DNA of 64,000 bases from Carposina sasakii (lineage: Eukaryota; Arthropoda; Insecta; Lepidoptera; Carposinidae). Shown here in pieces: positions 33,965-44,581 of the stretch. The notes under the pieces were generated by a model that was not told where the DNA came from, ran no database searches, and was given only the letters and a program-made list of their open reading frames with translations. Both the position numbers and the translations under genes were made by a program. The stretch covers positions 2,860,469 to 2,924,468 of the forward strand of contig CP053162.1 of assembly GCA_014607495.2 (NCBI GenBank). The letters run 5' to 3'. Each line of letters opens with the position of its first letter. Position 1 is the stretch's first letter.

Positions 33965-34120
33965 TATGGTCGATTCTGACCCTCACACTTTAATATAAAC
34001 TTTAAATTTAAACAGGTCTGTCCCTTTCCATTCTTACATACCTAAATGGCTGCGACAGAAAGGGACAGATAGGACTAATTTTAAGTTTAGCTTTATGTGT
34101 GACGGTCAGAATCGATCATA
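33965..34120. mobile_element. 156-bp fold-back element
   Basis: Left TATGGTCGATTCTGACCCTC and right GACGGTCAGAATCGATCATA are inverted repeats. The similarity continues inward about 60 bp to GTCCCTTTC/GAAAGGGAC. TA lies at both ends. Confidence 0.7.
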
Positions 34121-34574
34121 TTATTTATACTTATGGGTGCAAGAAGTTAATTTAAAATACTACCTACCTACCTACTATAGATTAGAAGTAGAAGAGAAAT
34201 GATACTTTTATTTTTTTGACTCAAATTGAATAATTATTAATTAAATTATAAGTGATAATTGCAGTTGGTTAGAATTAATTAGGATTAGAGTTTGGAAAAT
34301 TTCGATAGGTACATAGGAATGAAAAACATATCCAGTTTGTGAGTAAGAACGTATAATTCCGTAAGCGATATTGTTACTTTACGTTAACGTTGCTCGCACT
34401 AAAGTTTTAGTTTTCCTTCTTTTCCAAAAAGGCCTTCTTTTCCCAGTTTTGCCTGTACGTAACGGTGACAATGGAAAAAAAGCAATATTTAGTACACATT
34501 ATTTTATTTTATTTACAGTTTGTTTTTTTCTGTTCGGTTTTATACTTTAAGTTCACTTTATTTATTTTTGACAG

Positions 34575-34643
34575 GGCGTCCAATCAGGCCTGAGAAACAT
34601 CGGGATGGCGATGCTGTCTCTCACGATTCCTATAGAAAAGAAA
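34575..34643 (+). CDS. Tentative second exon of the plus-strand gene
   Basis: The acceptor TTTATTTTTGACAG is followed by 23 open codons (GVQSGLRNIGMAMLSLTIPI, then EKK) and a weaker donor AAA|GTCAGT. It joins the 26679 exon in phase 0 without a stop. No homology recognised. The acceptor is good and the donor is poor. Confidence 0.35.
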
Positions 34644-34694
34644 GTCAGTAGTTGTGTGTTGGGCATGATCATCAATATCTTAATATTCATAATC

Positions 34695-34800
34695 ATCATC
34701 ATTCATCATCATTTCAGCCATTAGAAGTTCACTGCTGAATATAGGCCTCTATTCCAATCTGTCAAAGGGACAAAGTGGGGTGACAGATCGGAATAATCCC
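34695..34800 (-). mobile_element. LINE tail fragment, RTE-like
   Basis: (ATC)n followed by CAGCCATTAGAAGTTCACTG then GCTGAATATAGGCCTC, in the antisense RTE tail style. Confidence 0.55.
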
Positions 34801-35336
34801 TCCATGATTACCACCACGTCCTTATCGAAGAATAATCACAAGTCATTGTAAATAATTAGGATTGTAAATATTGATTATTTTAACTGGTAAAAATGTACAT
34901 AACTTAGTAACCACATAGATGGATATTAATATTTATGCGTATCTGTCTTGATTGTGTCATTGTTTAAACTTCATGGCACGGACTGTTATGATGCGCACAT
35001 CAAGGAACTTTATACTACAATTAGACGGCGCACAAAAATAATTGAGTTATGGATATATTTTTGGTCTCGTGGGCCATATATTAAAAAAATATATATTTTA
35101 TTTATCCTCTAATCCAATATCAGGTACTATAGTTAATTTAATCGTATGAACAATCTAAATAATTTATGTGAGTGTTAATCAATTTGTACCAAAGTAAATG
35201 CCAGTATACCTATACTGTATTGTGGTATAGTACCTTACATTAAACTTTAAAATTAATTGATCGAATAAATAAAATGGTTATATAAACAGTTATGATGTTT
35301 AAGCCTTTCCCACTGGCCTGTCACACTTTATTTAGA

Positions 35337-35485
35337 CAGTAAAAGAAGGCTCTAGAGTGCGTTTCATCGTATAGTTCCGATGGATGATGGCGCTAGTTAC
35401 TATGTGTATGACTCTGCTGTTTCACTGCATATAAATATTGTTAGTTCCGATATCAGGCATCTAGGAACTAATCTATGAAATGCAC
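35337..35485 (+). repeat. Repeat N, copy 1
   Basis: Shares GTATAGTTCC, GATGGATGATGGCG and GAGGCAT/CAGGCAT blocks with 40969-41103. Confidence 0.55.
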
Positions 35486-35930
35486 AATAAGCGCAAACCG
35501 ATTTTTATTCGGGCGGGCTCAGTCTACATTATAAAATCCTTGGCACACAGAAGTCTTTTGTTTTACTCAAGTATGTACTAATTGCTAACTTACACAGTTT
35601 TGTAAGTTTAACGTAGGTGCAACAGAAAAAATGTTTTAGTGACGTCATGAAATACGATAGTTTACTCTAATTAGGTATCATATAATACTAAAGGCCGTGT
35701 TTGTGCTAAAATTGTCTACTAACTTAACCTATTGCACGAAATTTGAGATAACGCAATTCGGATTTTATTTGTTTTTACCCATTACTTCAACACGTTACAT
35801 AATAACGTGTGAACTACTTGCGATCTGCTCTTTTTCCGAATTCCGAGTAAAAATTGAAAATGTTTATTAATCAAAAGTTTATTGATCCAATTATGAGAAA
35901 ACGACCGAATTTATTTGTATGAAGAGATTA

Positions 35931-36194
35931 TACAGGGTGTAACAGAAAGGGTATGTTAAGCGAAAAACTATGTAAATAGCCCACTATAGAGAACCTATTT
36001 CCAAAATTTGAGACTTGAAATCACATGTTTATTTTTCAAGATTGTATGAACATTCCCGAGTTGTTTAGGAATTCTCCATACTATCTGAAAAAATAAACAT
36101 GTGATTTCGAGACTGAAATTTTGTAGATAGGTTCCTTTTAATGGGCTATTTGCATAGCTTTTCGCTTAACATACCCTTTTTGTTACACCCTGTA
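35931..36194. mobile_element. Inverted-repeat element family C, copy 4 (best preserved)
   Basis: TACAGGGTGTAACAGAAAGG to CCTTTTTGTTACACCCTGTA. The subterminal GTATGTTAAGCGAAA is inverted at the other end. Confidence 0.88.
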
Positions 36195-36782
36195 TAGATA
36201 CTGTAAGTATTTATTTGCTAGGACTGAACGTCATTGAAACAAAAGATTCATCATTTGATCATCATCATCATCACCATCATTATCATCGTCCTAGTCATCC
36301 ATCACATACGTTAAACGTTATTTTTTTACTTGTATATATCTAAATGGTCTTTTGGTTGATTTTTATCTGTATTTGCATTTTTATTTGGTTTATTGTATTT
36401 TTATGTTTGGTGTTTTATGTTAAAAATGTAAATATTTTGTGTTTTTAATAGGTGACAAAATCGACTTCAATAACCTGCTTTACGGCCATGAGGAAATAGG
36501 CCCTACTTGCTAACTAAAGGGCACAAAACTAGGATAATCACGTCATGATCTGTTGAAGACTGCCTTTTCACTATGTTATGGATGCGTTTGATATCTACAA
36601 ATCAAATTCATTGCCTCATTGCCATCATGAGGATATCATTCACACCCGTGGCATATCTCTGATGGAAACGCAACCTAAACATTGATCATTATATTTTCAT
36701 TTTCATTTAAATGATATAATGATGTTGTAGCTATGTGTTAGAACTTCGTCGGCAGCTCGTGCGAGCAAGATAACAATTCAAC

Positions 36783-36956
36783 CATCTCCTTCGTACCTAT
36801 CGTTATGTTTGTGATTGCAATTTAATTTATTACTTCTTACACCACCTTAGTTCAAAGTATCTAGCATATTTAAACATAGGCTAGGTACGAACTAAGGTGG
36901 TGTAAGAAGTAATAAATTAAATTGCTAAAACGATCGCAAAAGGTACGAAGGAGATG
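36783..36956. repeat. Large fold-back with perfect 37-bp inner arms
   Basis: Inner arms 36817-36853 and 36889-36925 are exact reverse complements (left starts GCAATTTAATTTATTACTTC). Outer arms CATCTCCTTCGTACC (36783-36797) and GGTACGAAGGAGATG (36942-36956) are also exact. Together they form a 174-base hairpin. Confidence 0.88.
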
Positions 36957-37557
36957 CGCGGAGTAGCAATTGAATCGGTTATGGCGCAATCTCAAGATTA
37001 GCAGTAACTGTCACCAATAGGTATACAAGGTTTTACATAGCGTAACATCGCCAGGTTAGCGATTTAATTAACACGTGTGAAAAAGTCACCAAGGCCAGAA
37101 ACGTGGTAAAAAGACAAATTAAACTTCAAGCACAGAGTGGAGATATTACAGTTGCCTAACTTGCAAATTTATGGGAGTTTAGTTCTTTGACTTTTACTCA
37201 ATGATTTATATTTTAGCTGGTATCTACGTATTCGCTTAGGTACCTACTTACTTAATAGTTACTGGTAGTTTTTTGTTATTAGAAAATATTTATCACCATC
37301 TAGCTACTGAACTATTAGGCACTATAGTCAGTAAGACTAAGATGTCATACGTATTAAAAAGGGCTTAGTTAAATAAAGCTTATTTACTGTATGTGACCTT
37401 TTGTGCTATTTTGGTGATAATTATCTGTCTGTAGAAATATAAACAAACCACCGTATTACCACTAATTATGTCATCAGAATATCGATTTTAACGGTTAAGG
37501 TTTTGGTTTTGTAATAATAAGTTTAATTAAGTACAAAACATACATTTTAACTCGACA
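36957..37557. other. AT-rich, no gene seen
   Basis: No features recognised. Confidence 0.5.
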
Positions 37558-37852
37558 TCTTCTATACATATAATAAAAATGTAACGGATCGCTGTCTGTA
37601 CATGGAAGATATATGAGAAAAAATATTATAGGAGACCTTTATCAACGCAATAGTACCCAAAACGATGATTTTTGGAATTTTTGTCTGTTTGTCTGTGCGT
37701 TTGTGCACGCTAATCTCAGAAACGGCCGAACCGATTTCGATGCAGTTTTCAGGAATATATTGTGACTTAACTATATGTTAGCTACTTTTTATCCCGGGAA
37801 AATGTTTTTTTCCGGATAATTTCGACATTTTGTTTTTTCTGTAGTCCACGCA
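37558..37852 (+). mobile_element. Non-autonomous Helitron (type 1), 3'-truncated
   Basis: Clean 5' end TCTTCTATACATATAATAAA after an A. It stops at GTAGTCCACGCA without the CTAG end. Confidence 0.8.
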
Positions 37853-37860
37853 CCACGATA

Positions 37861-38060
37861 TTACAAAAAAAAATAACATTGTTTAACCTAAAGTATGTCT
37901 AATTTTGACATTATATTCCATACATTTTTCTGTCAAATGTTATTGTTCAGTGTTTAACTACAGACTCGATTTTGAAATAACATTGTAATTACAATTTTAT
38001 TTATAAAAGTTTAACGTCTAAAATCTGCCTAAAATTGTCCAGAGTTATTTTTACAGCGTG
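37861..38060. repeat. Repeat D, copy 1
   Basis: CATACATTTTTCTGTCAAAT, TTGTTCAGTGTTTAACTACA. Similar words recur at 49290-49440 and near 51340-51425. Confidence 0.45.
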
Positions 38061-38225
38061 ATAAAGAGTGATAACACTCATCACTCATGTTTGGTCAATA
38101 TTTATCATGAACCAAGTTTATTTTTGCTGTTTTTAGCGGAAATTCTTGGAATTCCGAAGATGTTACAAAAAGTTAAACGCAAAGCGTACTCTAGTAAACT
38201 GGTATTAATTCGTCGTCTTACATCG

Positions 38226-38296
38226 CCCGTAAATATCTTAGTCGACTCTCACGACATGCACGGAAGGAGATGCAGCTGATGTATTCTAGTGAAGCC
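38226..38296 (+). repeat. Repeat family F fragment
   Basis: TCACGACATGCACGGAAGGA then GATGCAGCTGATGTATTCTA. Confidence 0.65.
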
Positions 38297-38604
38297 CCAA
38301 ATCAGTACAGGCTATTAGATAGCTGAAGTATAAATATTAGATCCTAGACAGTTGACCATGAACGTTGTTTTATCACAAAACATGGAAGTAAATTAGCTTA
38401 GTAAGTTATATTAAGAAATAGCTTTAATCAGCTCTCTCAGACAAGTAACTTCTCCAATTTGCTATAGGTGTGGGCCAGGAAATAAGCGATTTATCAAGTC
38501 TCCAACAGATATTCCCTCAGAAATTCCGTCGTAAATTCTAAGTTAATTGCCTAAGACGGTTAAATTAATTATAAACTATCATCAAACAATTTTAGGAAAG
38601 TGTA

Positions 38605-38932
38605 TACAGGATGTTTTTTCGTTGCCACCCTTTACGAAGGGTACGTACTCTATACATACATCAAATAAAGTAAGTTTATGCCAAAAAAATTGCTGGGAAA
38701 CAATGTTAATTTTTTTTGTTTTTTTTTAAATTACTTTTTAAAAATGTCATAGCACGCGTCTTATGTGAATTTATGCAAAAAAACGCAGTCAAGTTGCTCA
38801 ACTTTGGACCCATATATCTTGGGAACCAGTCACTTCCCAGGTATGCTTCCATAAAGCATGAAGAAAAATGATCGTAATGATGAGGAGATTCCGTAGTATT
38901 CGGGAACATCGACGTCCAAAAAACACTCTGTA
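38605..38932 (+). mobile_element. Inverted-repeat element family B, copy 3
   Basis: TACAGGATGTTTTTTCGTTG to CGTCCAAAAAACACTCTGTA. First of three in the same orientation. Confidence 0.85.
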
Positions 38933-38954
38933 TATTGGATAATTTTGCAATACA

Positions 38955-39335
38955 TACAGGATGTTTTTTCGTTGCCACCCTTAACGAAGGGTAGGTACGT
39001 ACTCTATACATCATATAAAGTAAGTTTATGCTAAAAAAAATGTAAAGAGAGGATGTAAATTATTAAAAAAAAAAAATATCAGGCGAAATTTATAGTGTCC
39101 AGTGTTTATGCTAGTTTTTTAATAGACAGATATTAATTATTTCTCGTGAAAAAATCTTGTTACGCGCGTCTATGTGCATTTATGCTGAAAAACGCAAGTC
39201 TATTTACTCAACTTTGGACCCTAATATCTTGGGAACTATACACATCCCAGGTATGCTTCCATGGAGAAAAATGATAGTAAAGATGAGGAGATTTCGTAGT
39301 TTTCGGGAACGTTGACGACCAAAAATCACCATGTA
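38955..39335 (+). mobile_element. Inverted-repeat element family B, copy 4
   Basis: TACAGGATGTTTTTTCGTTG to GACCAAAAATCACCATGTA. It starts 22 bases after copy 3 ends. Confidence 0.85.
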
Positions 39336-39424
39336 CATGAGAACCTCATTTATGAGTACAGCAGGTTATAAGTGGGCAAATTTTATGACCCCGTGACCAA
39401 GAACGTGATATCAACTAAAATAAA

Positions 39425-39801
39425 TACAGGTTGTTTTTTCGTTGTCACCCTTAACGAAGGGTACGTACTCTAAACATAAAATAAAGTAAGTTTATGCCAA
39501 AAAAAATGCTGGGAAACGAAGTAATTTATAAAAAAAAAAAACTTGATCGGGCGAAATGTATAGTGTCCAGTGTTTATGCTAGTTTTTTCATAGACAGATA
39601 TTAATAATTTGCCGTGAAAAAATCTTGCTACACGCGTCAATGTGCATTTATGCAGAAAAACGCAGTTTATTTACTCAACTTTGGATCCTAATATTTTGGA
39701 AACCAGACACTTCCCAGGTATGTTTCCATGGAGAAAAATGATCGTAATGATGAGAAGATTACGTAGTTTTCGGGAACGTTGTCGACTAAAAATCACCTGT
39801 A
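39425..39801 (+). mobile_element. Inverted-repeat element family B, copy 5
   Basis: TACAGGTTGTTTTTTCGTTG to GACTAAAAATCACCTGTA. Confidence 0.85.
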
Positions 39802-40660
39802 TAGTGCATTACAATCCTTAATAAAAATTTATAATCTTTTAGTTCTTAACTATTATATCTATAACATAAGACTCTATCTCACTTGTTATTTTGGATTGAA
39901 AATTAATGATTTTATGTAGCTTAGGTGCTTACTCAGAAGTCCGAAGCTGTTTGGAAATTCCCACGAGAATGGATTAAAAACCGGGATTTGCAAAGTTTGC
40001 GCAGATGAAGTTGTAGGCGGTCGCTAATTATACCACTGATGCTGAAACAAAGCGAAGGCAGGCAACTTATATATAAAATGTGTTCTTCAGTAAAATAAAG
40101 TATATAATTAAAATGGAATTTATGGGCATTGTAACGATGAGCAATAAACGATCCAGATTAATTTGATTCCATAGACTAGACAAAGTATTTAGTTAGATAA
40201 ATCCAGAGGCGTGAAGATAGTAGGAAAATAAATAAATCAGAACTTAAAAATTTGTATAAGCGAAAATTTTACAAAAGGCAAACCGGGCGGGCGGCTGCGC
40301 GGGATCTTAGGATGGATGCGACGTGTACTTAACAATTAACAGTAACAAACAATCAATTGAAGATAAATCTATAACATAAACTTATTTGCTAACTGACTGA
40401 TTGAGTGAGTGACAGACAGGCAACACCTAAAAATAATAAGGGCTGATTTTGCCAATGGTCAAATACAAATTTAATTCAATTCACTGCATACAAAAAATGT
40501 TAGTTTCCAAAACAGGCATAGGAATTTTTCCATGAAACGGACAATAGAACTTCACTGGAGTTAAAACGCTAGTTTTGTGGCCCCGCCGAATCAGTTGGCA
40601 ACAGTATCGTGTTACAGGCGGCATGAGAAACTCATGCGCCGAAGCACTGACATGTGACAC
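39802..40660. other. Intergenic or intronic, no gene seen
   Basis: AT-rich with one CG-rich spot (GGGCGGGCGGCTGCGCGGG near 40285). 40540-40660 contains short repeat N-like words. Confidence 0.45.
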
Positions 40661-40663
40661 TTA

Positions 40664-40958
40664 GGCCGGGACTCCACCAAAGCGGAGACGAAACGAGCGT
40701 TTTTTAAACAACCAATAGAATTGCGTTATTGATACATCTCCTCTCCGCTCAGCTTCAGTGGAGATCGCTGTGCGGAGATGTGGAATATTTGTATGGCACG
40801 ATGGAAGCGGAGATGTGAGCTGTGCGCGGACGAGACACTCGCACACTCGCAAGGCTAGCCAGGCACAGCTTCGGTGGATTCACCCGAGCTGAAAAACATC
40901 TCTTCTCACACAGCACACAGTACACCGCACACATCTCCGCTTTGGTGGAGTCCCGGCC
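40664..40958. mobile_element. Harbinger-like MITE with TTA target duplication
   Basis: Perfect 25-bp ends starting GGCCGGGACTCCACCAAAGC, exactly inverted at the right end. TTA at 40661-40663 and 40959-40961. A 3-bp TTA duplication with GG-starting ends is typical of PIF/Harbinger. 295 bp, non-coding. Confidence 0.85.
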
Positions 40959-40968
40959 TTATGGTACT

Positions 40969-41103
40969 AGAGTCCGTTTCACCGTATAGTTCCTTTGGAT
41001 GATGGCGTTAGTTTCTATGTGTAGACCACATTATCTGTGTCGCTGCATACAAAAAGTGTTAGTCCCGTAATGAGGCATAGGAGTTATTCTATTAAACGAA
41101 CCC
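40969..41103 (+). repeat. Repeat N, copy 2
   Basis: GAGTCCGTTTCACCGTATAG to CTATTAAACGAACC. Similar to 35337-35485. Confidence 0.55.
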
Positions 41104-41562
41104 CAGGCCGGCCATAGACGGTCTGCTTAGAGCGGTCGGCGCCAACAGATTCACGCGGTCGCTGTTGGGAAATATGCAGTTTCGATACAAAATTGACATT
41201 CCTCAATACAAGCTTTGTTCATTTGCAGTAGCAGCTAAAAATGCAGTCTGCGTCCCGTCTAATTTTGCCGTGCTGCCGGTTGCAAATAGTGGCTCGACCC
41301 GCCTTCCTCTTCTCCGCGCCCCGCAATCAACGTATCCACGTTCTACGATGTTTTCTATGCTTTCGCTTGCGTAATAATAGCACAAAAAGTAGTGTCTCCT
41401 CGTCTGATGGATTCAGACGAGGAGACACTGAGAGCAGCAGAGCAGTCCGTGTTGCGGTCTTCACAACTTCCAGTCTTCACAACAACCGCACAAGGACTGC
41501 ATGTCGGACTTTAGTCGCCTCCAATTGCAACACGACTGCTGTCATTCCGTTGGTCTCAGAAA
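41104..41562. other. CG-richer stretch of unknown type, with a hairpin
   Basis: Open frames on both strands (to 128 aa) but no protein features. A fold-back at 41391-41429 sits in it. It could be an unrecognised element. Confidence 0.35.
41391..41429. repeat. Perfect 16-bp hairpin
   Basis: AGTGTCTCCTCGTCTG at 41391-41406 and its exact reverse complement at 41414-41429, with a 7-base loop. Confidence 0.88.
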
Positions 41563-41646
41563 AACGCAGTCTATGGAGAGAAATGATCGTGATGATGAGG
41601 AGATTCTGTAGTATTCAGAAACGTTGACGACCAAAAAACACCTGTA
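41563..41646 (+). mobile_element. Family B 3' end fragment
   Basis: GAGAAATGATCGTGATGATG to GACGACCAAAAAACACCTGT. Confidence 0.7.
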
Positions 41647-42189
41647 TTAGACACCATGTCGTTATTTGCATCAGGTCCATTTCCATAGGAGCCAGATCAA
41701 AACGTTCCACGGTAGCATTAGTAATGGTAGCTCTACCTAGATTACACAAATTGTTTGATTGTGTACCCCATGTATTTACATTAACCTGGCATCTGATAAG
41801 CTAAGTCGGTATTGCGTGCGATGTGACTTTACCTGTACGTTCAGTTTTGGTACGTACATTTTTTTAGGTTTAACGTTTATTAATGTAAATTTTTTGGTTA
41901 GTTCTTACTCAATTAATAATGAGACTGAACCATTGTACCTACATGTTCACTGATGTTATAGAACATAAAAAAATTTACACATTACAGAGTTATTTGTTTA
42001 TTCACATACATGCACAAAAACATTTATTGAATGATTGGAATTAATCTAGTAGGTAAAATAAGTATTTTTAAATAATAAAATTGTATCATTGATATAGACG
42101 TATTTACACAAATATACATACGGTTGTGTGTCCAAAAAAGGGAGTAAAGTGCGATCTTACAACAATCCTCTACATTTTGCGACGTACTT
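41647..42189. other. No gene seen
   Basis: AT-rich. A 64-aa open frame at 41759 has no recognised features. Confidence 0.45.
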
Positions 42190-42670
42190 TATAGGGTGTT
42201 TGTAACAGCCAGGCAAATATTAATACCATGACTTCAGACCATGATTCTGAGGAGGAAAACAATGAAAATTTTCGCAGGAAATTTCCAAAATTTTTCGACA
42301 TTTCATATTTCGACATATTTTCATGAAAAAAAAAATTGTTTGTAATAAGGCCTTAAATAATAACTTGAAAATCAAATTATAACCAAAAGATGATTTTCCA
42401 AAAAAAAGTTAACTTCAAAAAACTGATCAACCCTGATGGAGAGTGATCACAAGTGATCCAAAAAACAGCAATGAGTCACACAATAATCAATGAGGCCATT
42501 TAATTAGTCACAGGATCGCCTGATACAATTGGCGCTGAGAGCAAATATTACTGACAAATCAAATCAAATATACTTTTCCTGCGAGTTTTTCTGTTTACTG
42601 TCGTTTGACTCAACACAATGGTACTTGTTCAGCATTTTAGTATTTGCCTGGCTGTCACCCACACCCTGTA
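42190..42670. mobile_element. Inverted-repeat element family A, copy 5
   Basis: TATAGGGTGTTTGTAACAGC to GGCTGTCACCCACACCCTGT. About 480 bp and complete. Confidence 0.85.
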
Positions 42671-43076
42671 TATATTTGTATTTAAACACCTAAAACGTGT
42701 TCATAAAAACTATTTGTATCCTTATTAGTTTTTTGTAGGACAAAAATAGCATTCACATGACAGACGACTTGACAAAGGTTAATCTCGGGAGCCTGGGAGT
42801 TTTCTGACCCTTTTTAGGTGAGGATAAAATATTTATTTATTTTTATAGTCCCATCTCAATACACATTCCACTGTATAGTTACATAGATTGGAATCTGGAA
42901 GATTACGCGATCAATGAAGAGAACCTGAGATCTCGGGAGTGATAAAATAATAATCTTTCAGACTCAATTAAAATTAAAATATTTAAAAGCTTAATGTGTG
43001 TTCTGTTAATTTAAATATAATGCTAATTAATATTTTTATTGTTAACGCGACAGACAACCGGACGTGACGTGACGTG
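42671..43076. other. No gene seen
   Basis: AT-rich sequence. Confidence 0.5.
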
Positions 43077-43102
43077 GATAGATAGAGAGAGAGAGAGAGA
43101 TA
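43059..43102. repeat. Simple repeats (GTGAC)n and (GA)n
   Basis: GGACGTGACGTGACGTGG followed by GATAGATAGA and about nine GA units. Confidence 0.9.
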
Positions 43103-44107
43103 AAGATGAGACTATAGTAAAATAGTCATGGAATTTCACTATGTTCGTGGACGACAGATAAAGTTATATTCCGGAAAAACATATTTATTTTTATTGTGAA
43201 CATAATTTCATGAACTATACCTATATTTATCACCGACATAGTTACTCTAGTATTTATAATATAAGTACCTATATAAAGATGTATGTAAACAAAATAATAA
43301 AAAACATATACAGCATGTACATTACTTTAAGTGGTTTCCCGATATTTTCTGGGAAGTCTGCCAAACCTAAAAGGGCTGTATTTATTTATCAGTAAAACTA
43401 GACTAGACAAAACAGATGCTCAGTAATCTTATCTAGACAATTAAATGTAATGTACTTCACGACAAGGTTACACCGTATTCCACTCGGATGTATTTATTTA
43501 ACAGTTACCGAGTTACCGTCGCAGGCGCATATGTCCTCAGAAGCTCTGAATTGGAGTAGTCAACTAGTGCAGTGATAAATTAATGTGATTTTTGTCGTGT
43601 TTGTGAGTTTTATTGCGTGTTAGCGAACAATATTGTGATTATGATTGACATGACTGTGTTAATAATAATTTTCAAAATTTTATTGTTTCGATCATGTTAC
43701 ATGGGCTTATCTATCCCCAATTGAATGGCCGTCTAAAACAAGTGTACTTATTTGTTTTCACATTCACGAATCTTTTAACTATGTGTCTAGAAATATTTAA
43801 TCTATATAGGTACACCTCCAGCACCTACTGCTGAGTAAAGGCCTCTTCTTAATACGCCACTGTCCTTTGTTTTAGGTCAACCTCATCCGCTCTTTAATGC
43901 CCTAATTGAAATGTATATCGACGTATTTTTACTTTCTGAAAATCAACGACAGCAAAGTATTACAGCGTTCACGACTTATTGCCTGTCCCATAGAGTTCTT
44001 GCGTAGTAATTTTCTGTTTTGGTAATGTTATAAGTAGAGAGAGAGTAGGCATGTGGCCGATTATCTATTAATCAAATTAATCAAATGCTATCTTATGGAA
44101 TAACAAA
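43103..44107. other. No gene; possible 5' UTR-like part
   Basis: 43555-43640 (GCAGTGATAAATTAATGTGA, then TTTTTGTCGTGTTTGTG) resembles the 5' UTR style seen before the 26679 start. No clear initiator or donor was found. Confidence 0.25.
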
Positions 44108-44231
44108 CAGTGGGGTAAGCACGAACCTTTTTACGCGGCGTAACGCTAGCGACTCGCTAGCAAAATCTATGGGAATTGACAGTTTGACGCTAGCGTTACG
44201 GACTATCGAGAGGTTCGTGCTTACCCCTCTG
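44108..44231. mobile_element. Inverted-repeat element family J, copy 2
   Basis: CAGTGGGGTAAGCACGAACC to GGTTCGTGCTTACCCCTCTG. The interior matches 13793-13913. Confidence 0.85.
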
Positions 44232-44447
44232 GAATAAAAATAATTATTTAGATGTCTCCAGTTAAGCTCAAAGACTATTTAAACTAATTTCCGCGTTTAA
44301 TAATAACATTCTCCTTGTATTCATGCATTAGATTTTTTAAATATTCATAATACAAAGTGAACACTTACTATATTATCAAACAGTGTAAGAAAATATATTA
44401 AAGTGGGAAGATAGAAAAACAGACACTTTGAAGATATGTGACACAAG

Positions 44448-44543
44448 ATGACGTCATTAGGCATCCCCACTGAGGCACCTATTTACACGATCCTATGCAC
44501 TTCAGCGTACACGCAGAAACCTGTTAAGGCTGCCCCAAAAAAG
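44448..44543 (+). CDS. Possible alternative first coding exon
   Basis: ATG at 44448 in a good context (ACAAGATG) opens 32 codons (MTSLGIPTEAPIYTILCTSA, then YTQKPVKAAPKK). It ends at donor AAG|GTAAGG, phase 0. An in-frame TGA lies 6 bases upstream, and no pyrimidine tract precedes it. It is therefore read as a first exon, not an internal one. It may belong to the gene starting at 26679. Confidence 0.4.
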
Positions 44544-44581
44544 GTAAGGTTCCAGACAAATCAGATAAATCTCTTACACTT

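Noticed and set aside
36230..36310. (ATC)n run read as a LINE tail
   Set aside because: No LINE coding end is next to it. It may be a simple repeat.
36455..36510. Possible terminal exon after TTTTTAATAG (15 codons then TAG)
   Set aside because: It would join the 26679 exon in phase 0, but it is too short and has no independent support.
41165..41627. Open frames of 69 and 128 aa (plus) and 60 aa (minus)
   Set aside because: They overlap on both strands in CG-richer DNA, run into a family B fragment and show no protein features.
44100..44240. 8-bp target duplication around family J copy 2
   Set aside because: ATAACAAA and GAATAAAA are only similar by base composition.
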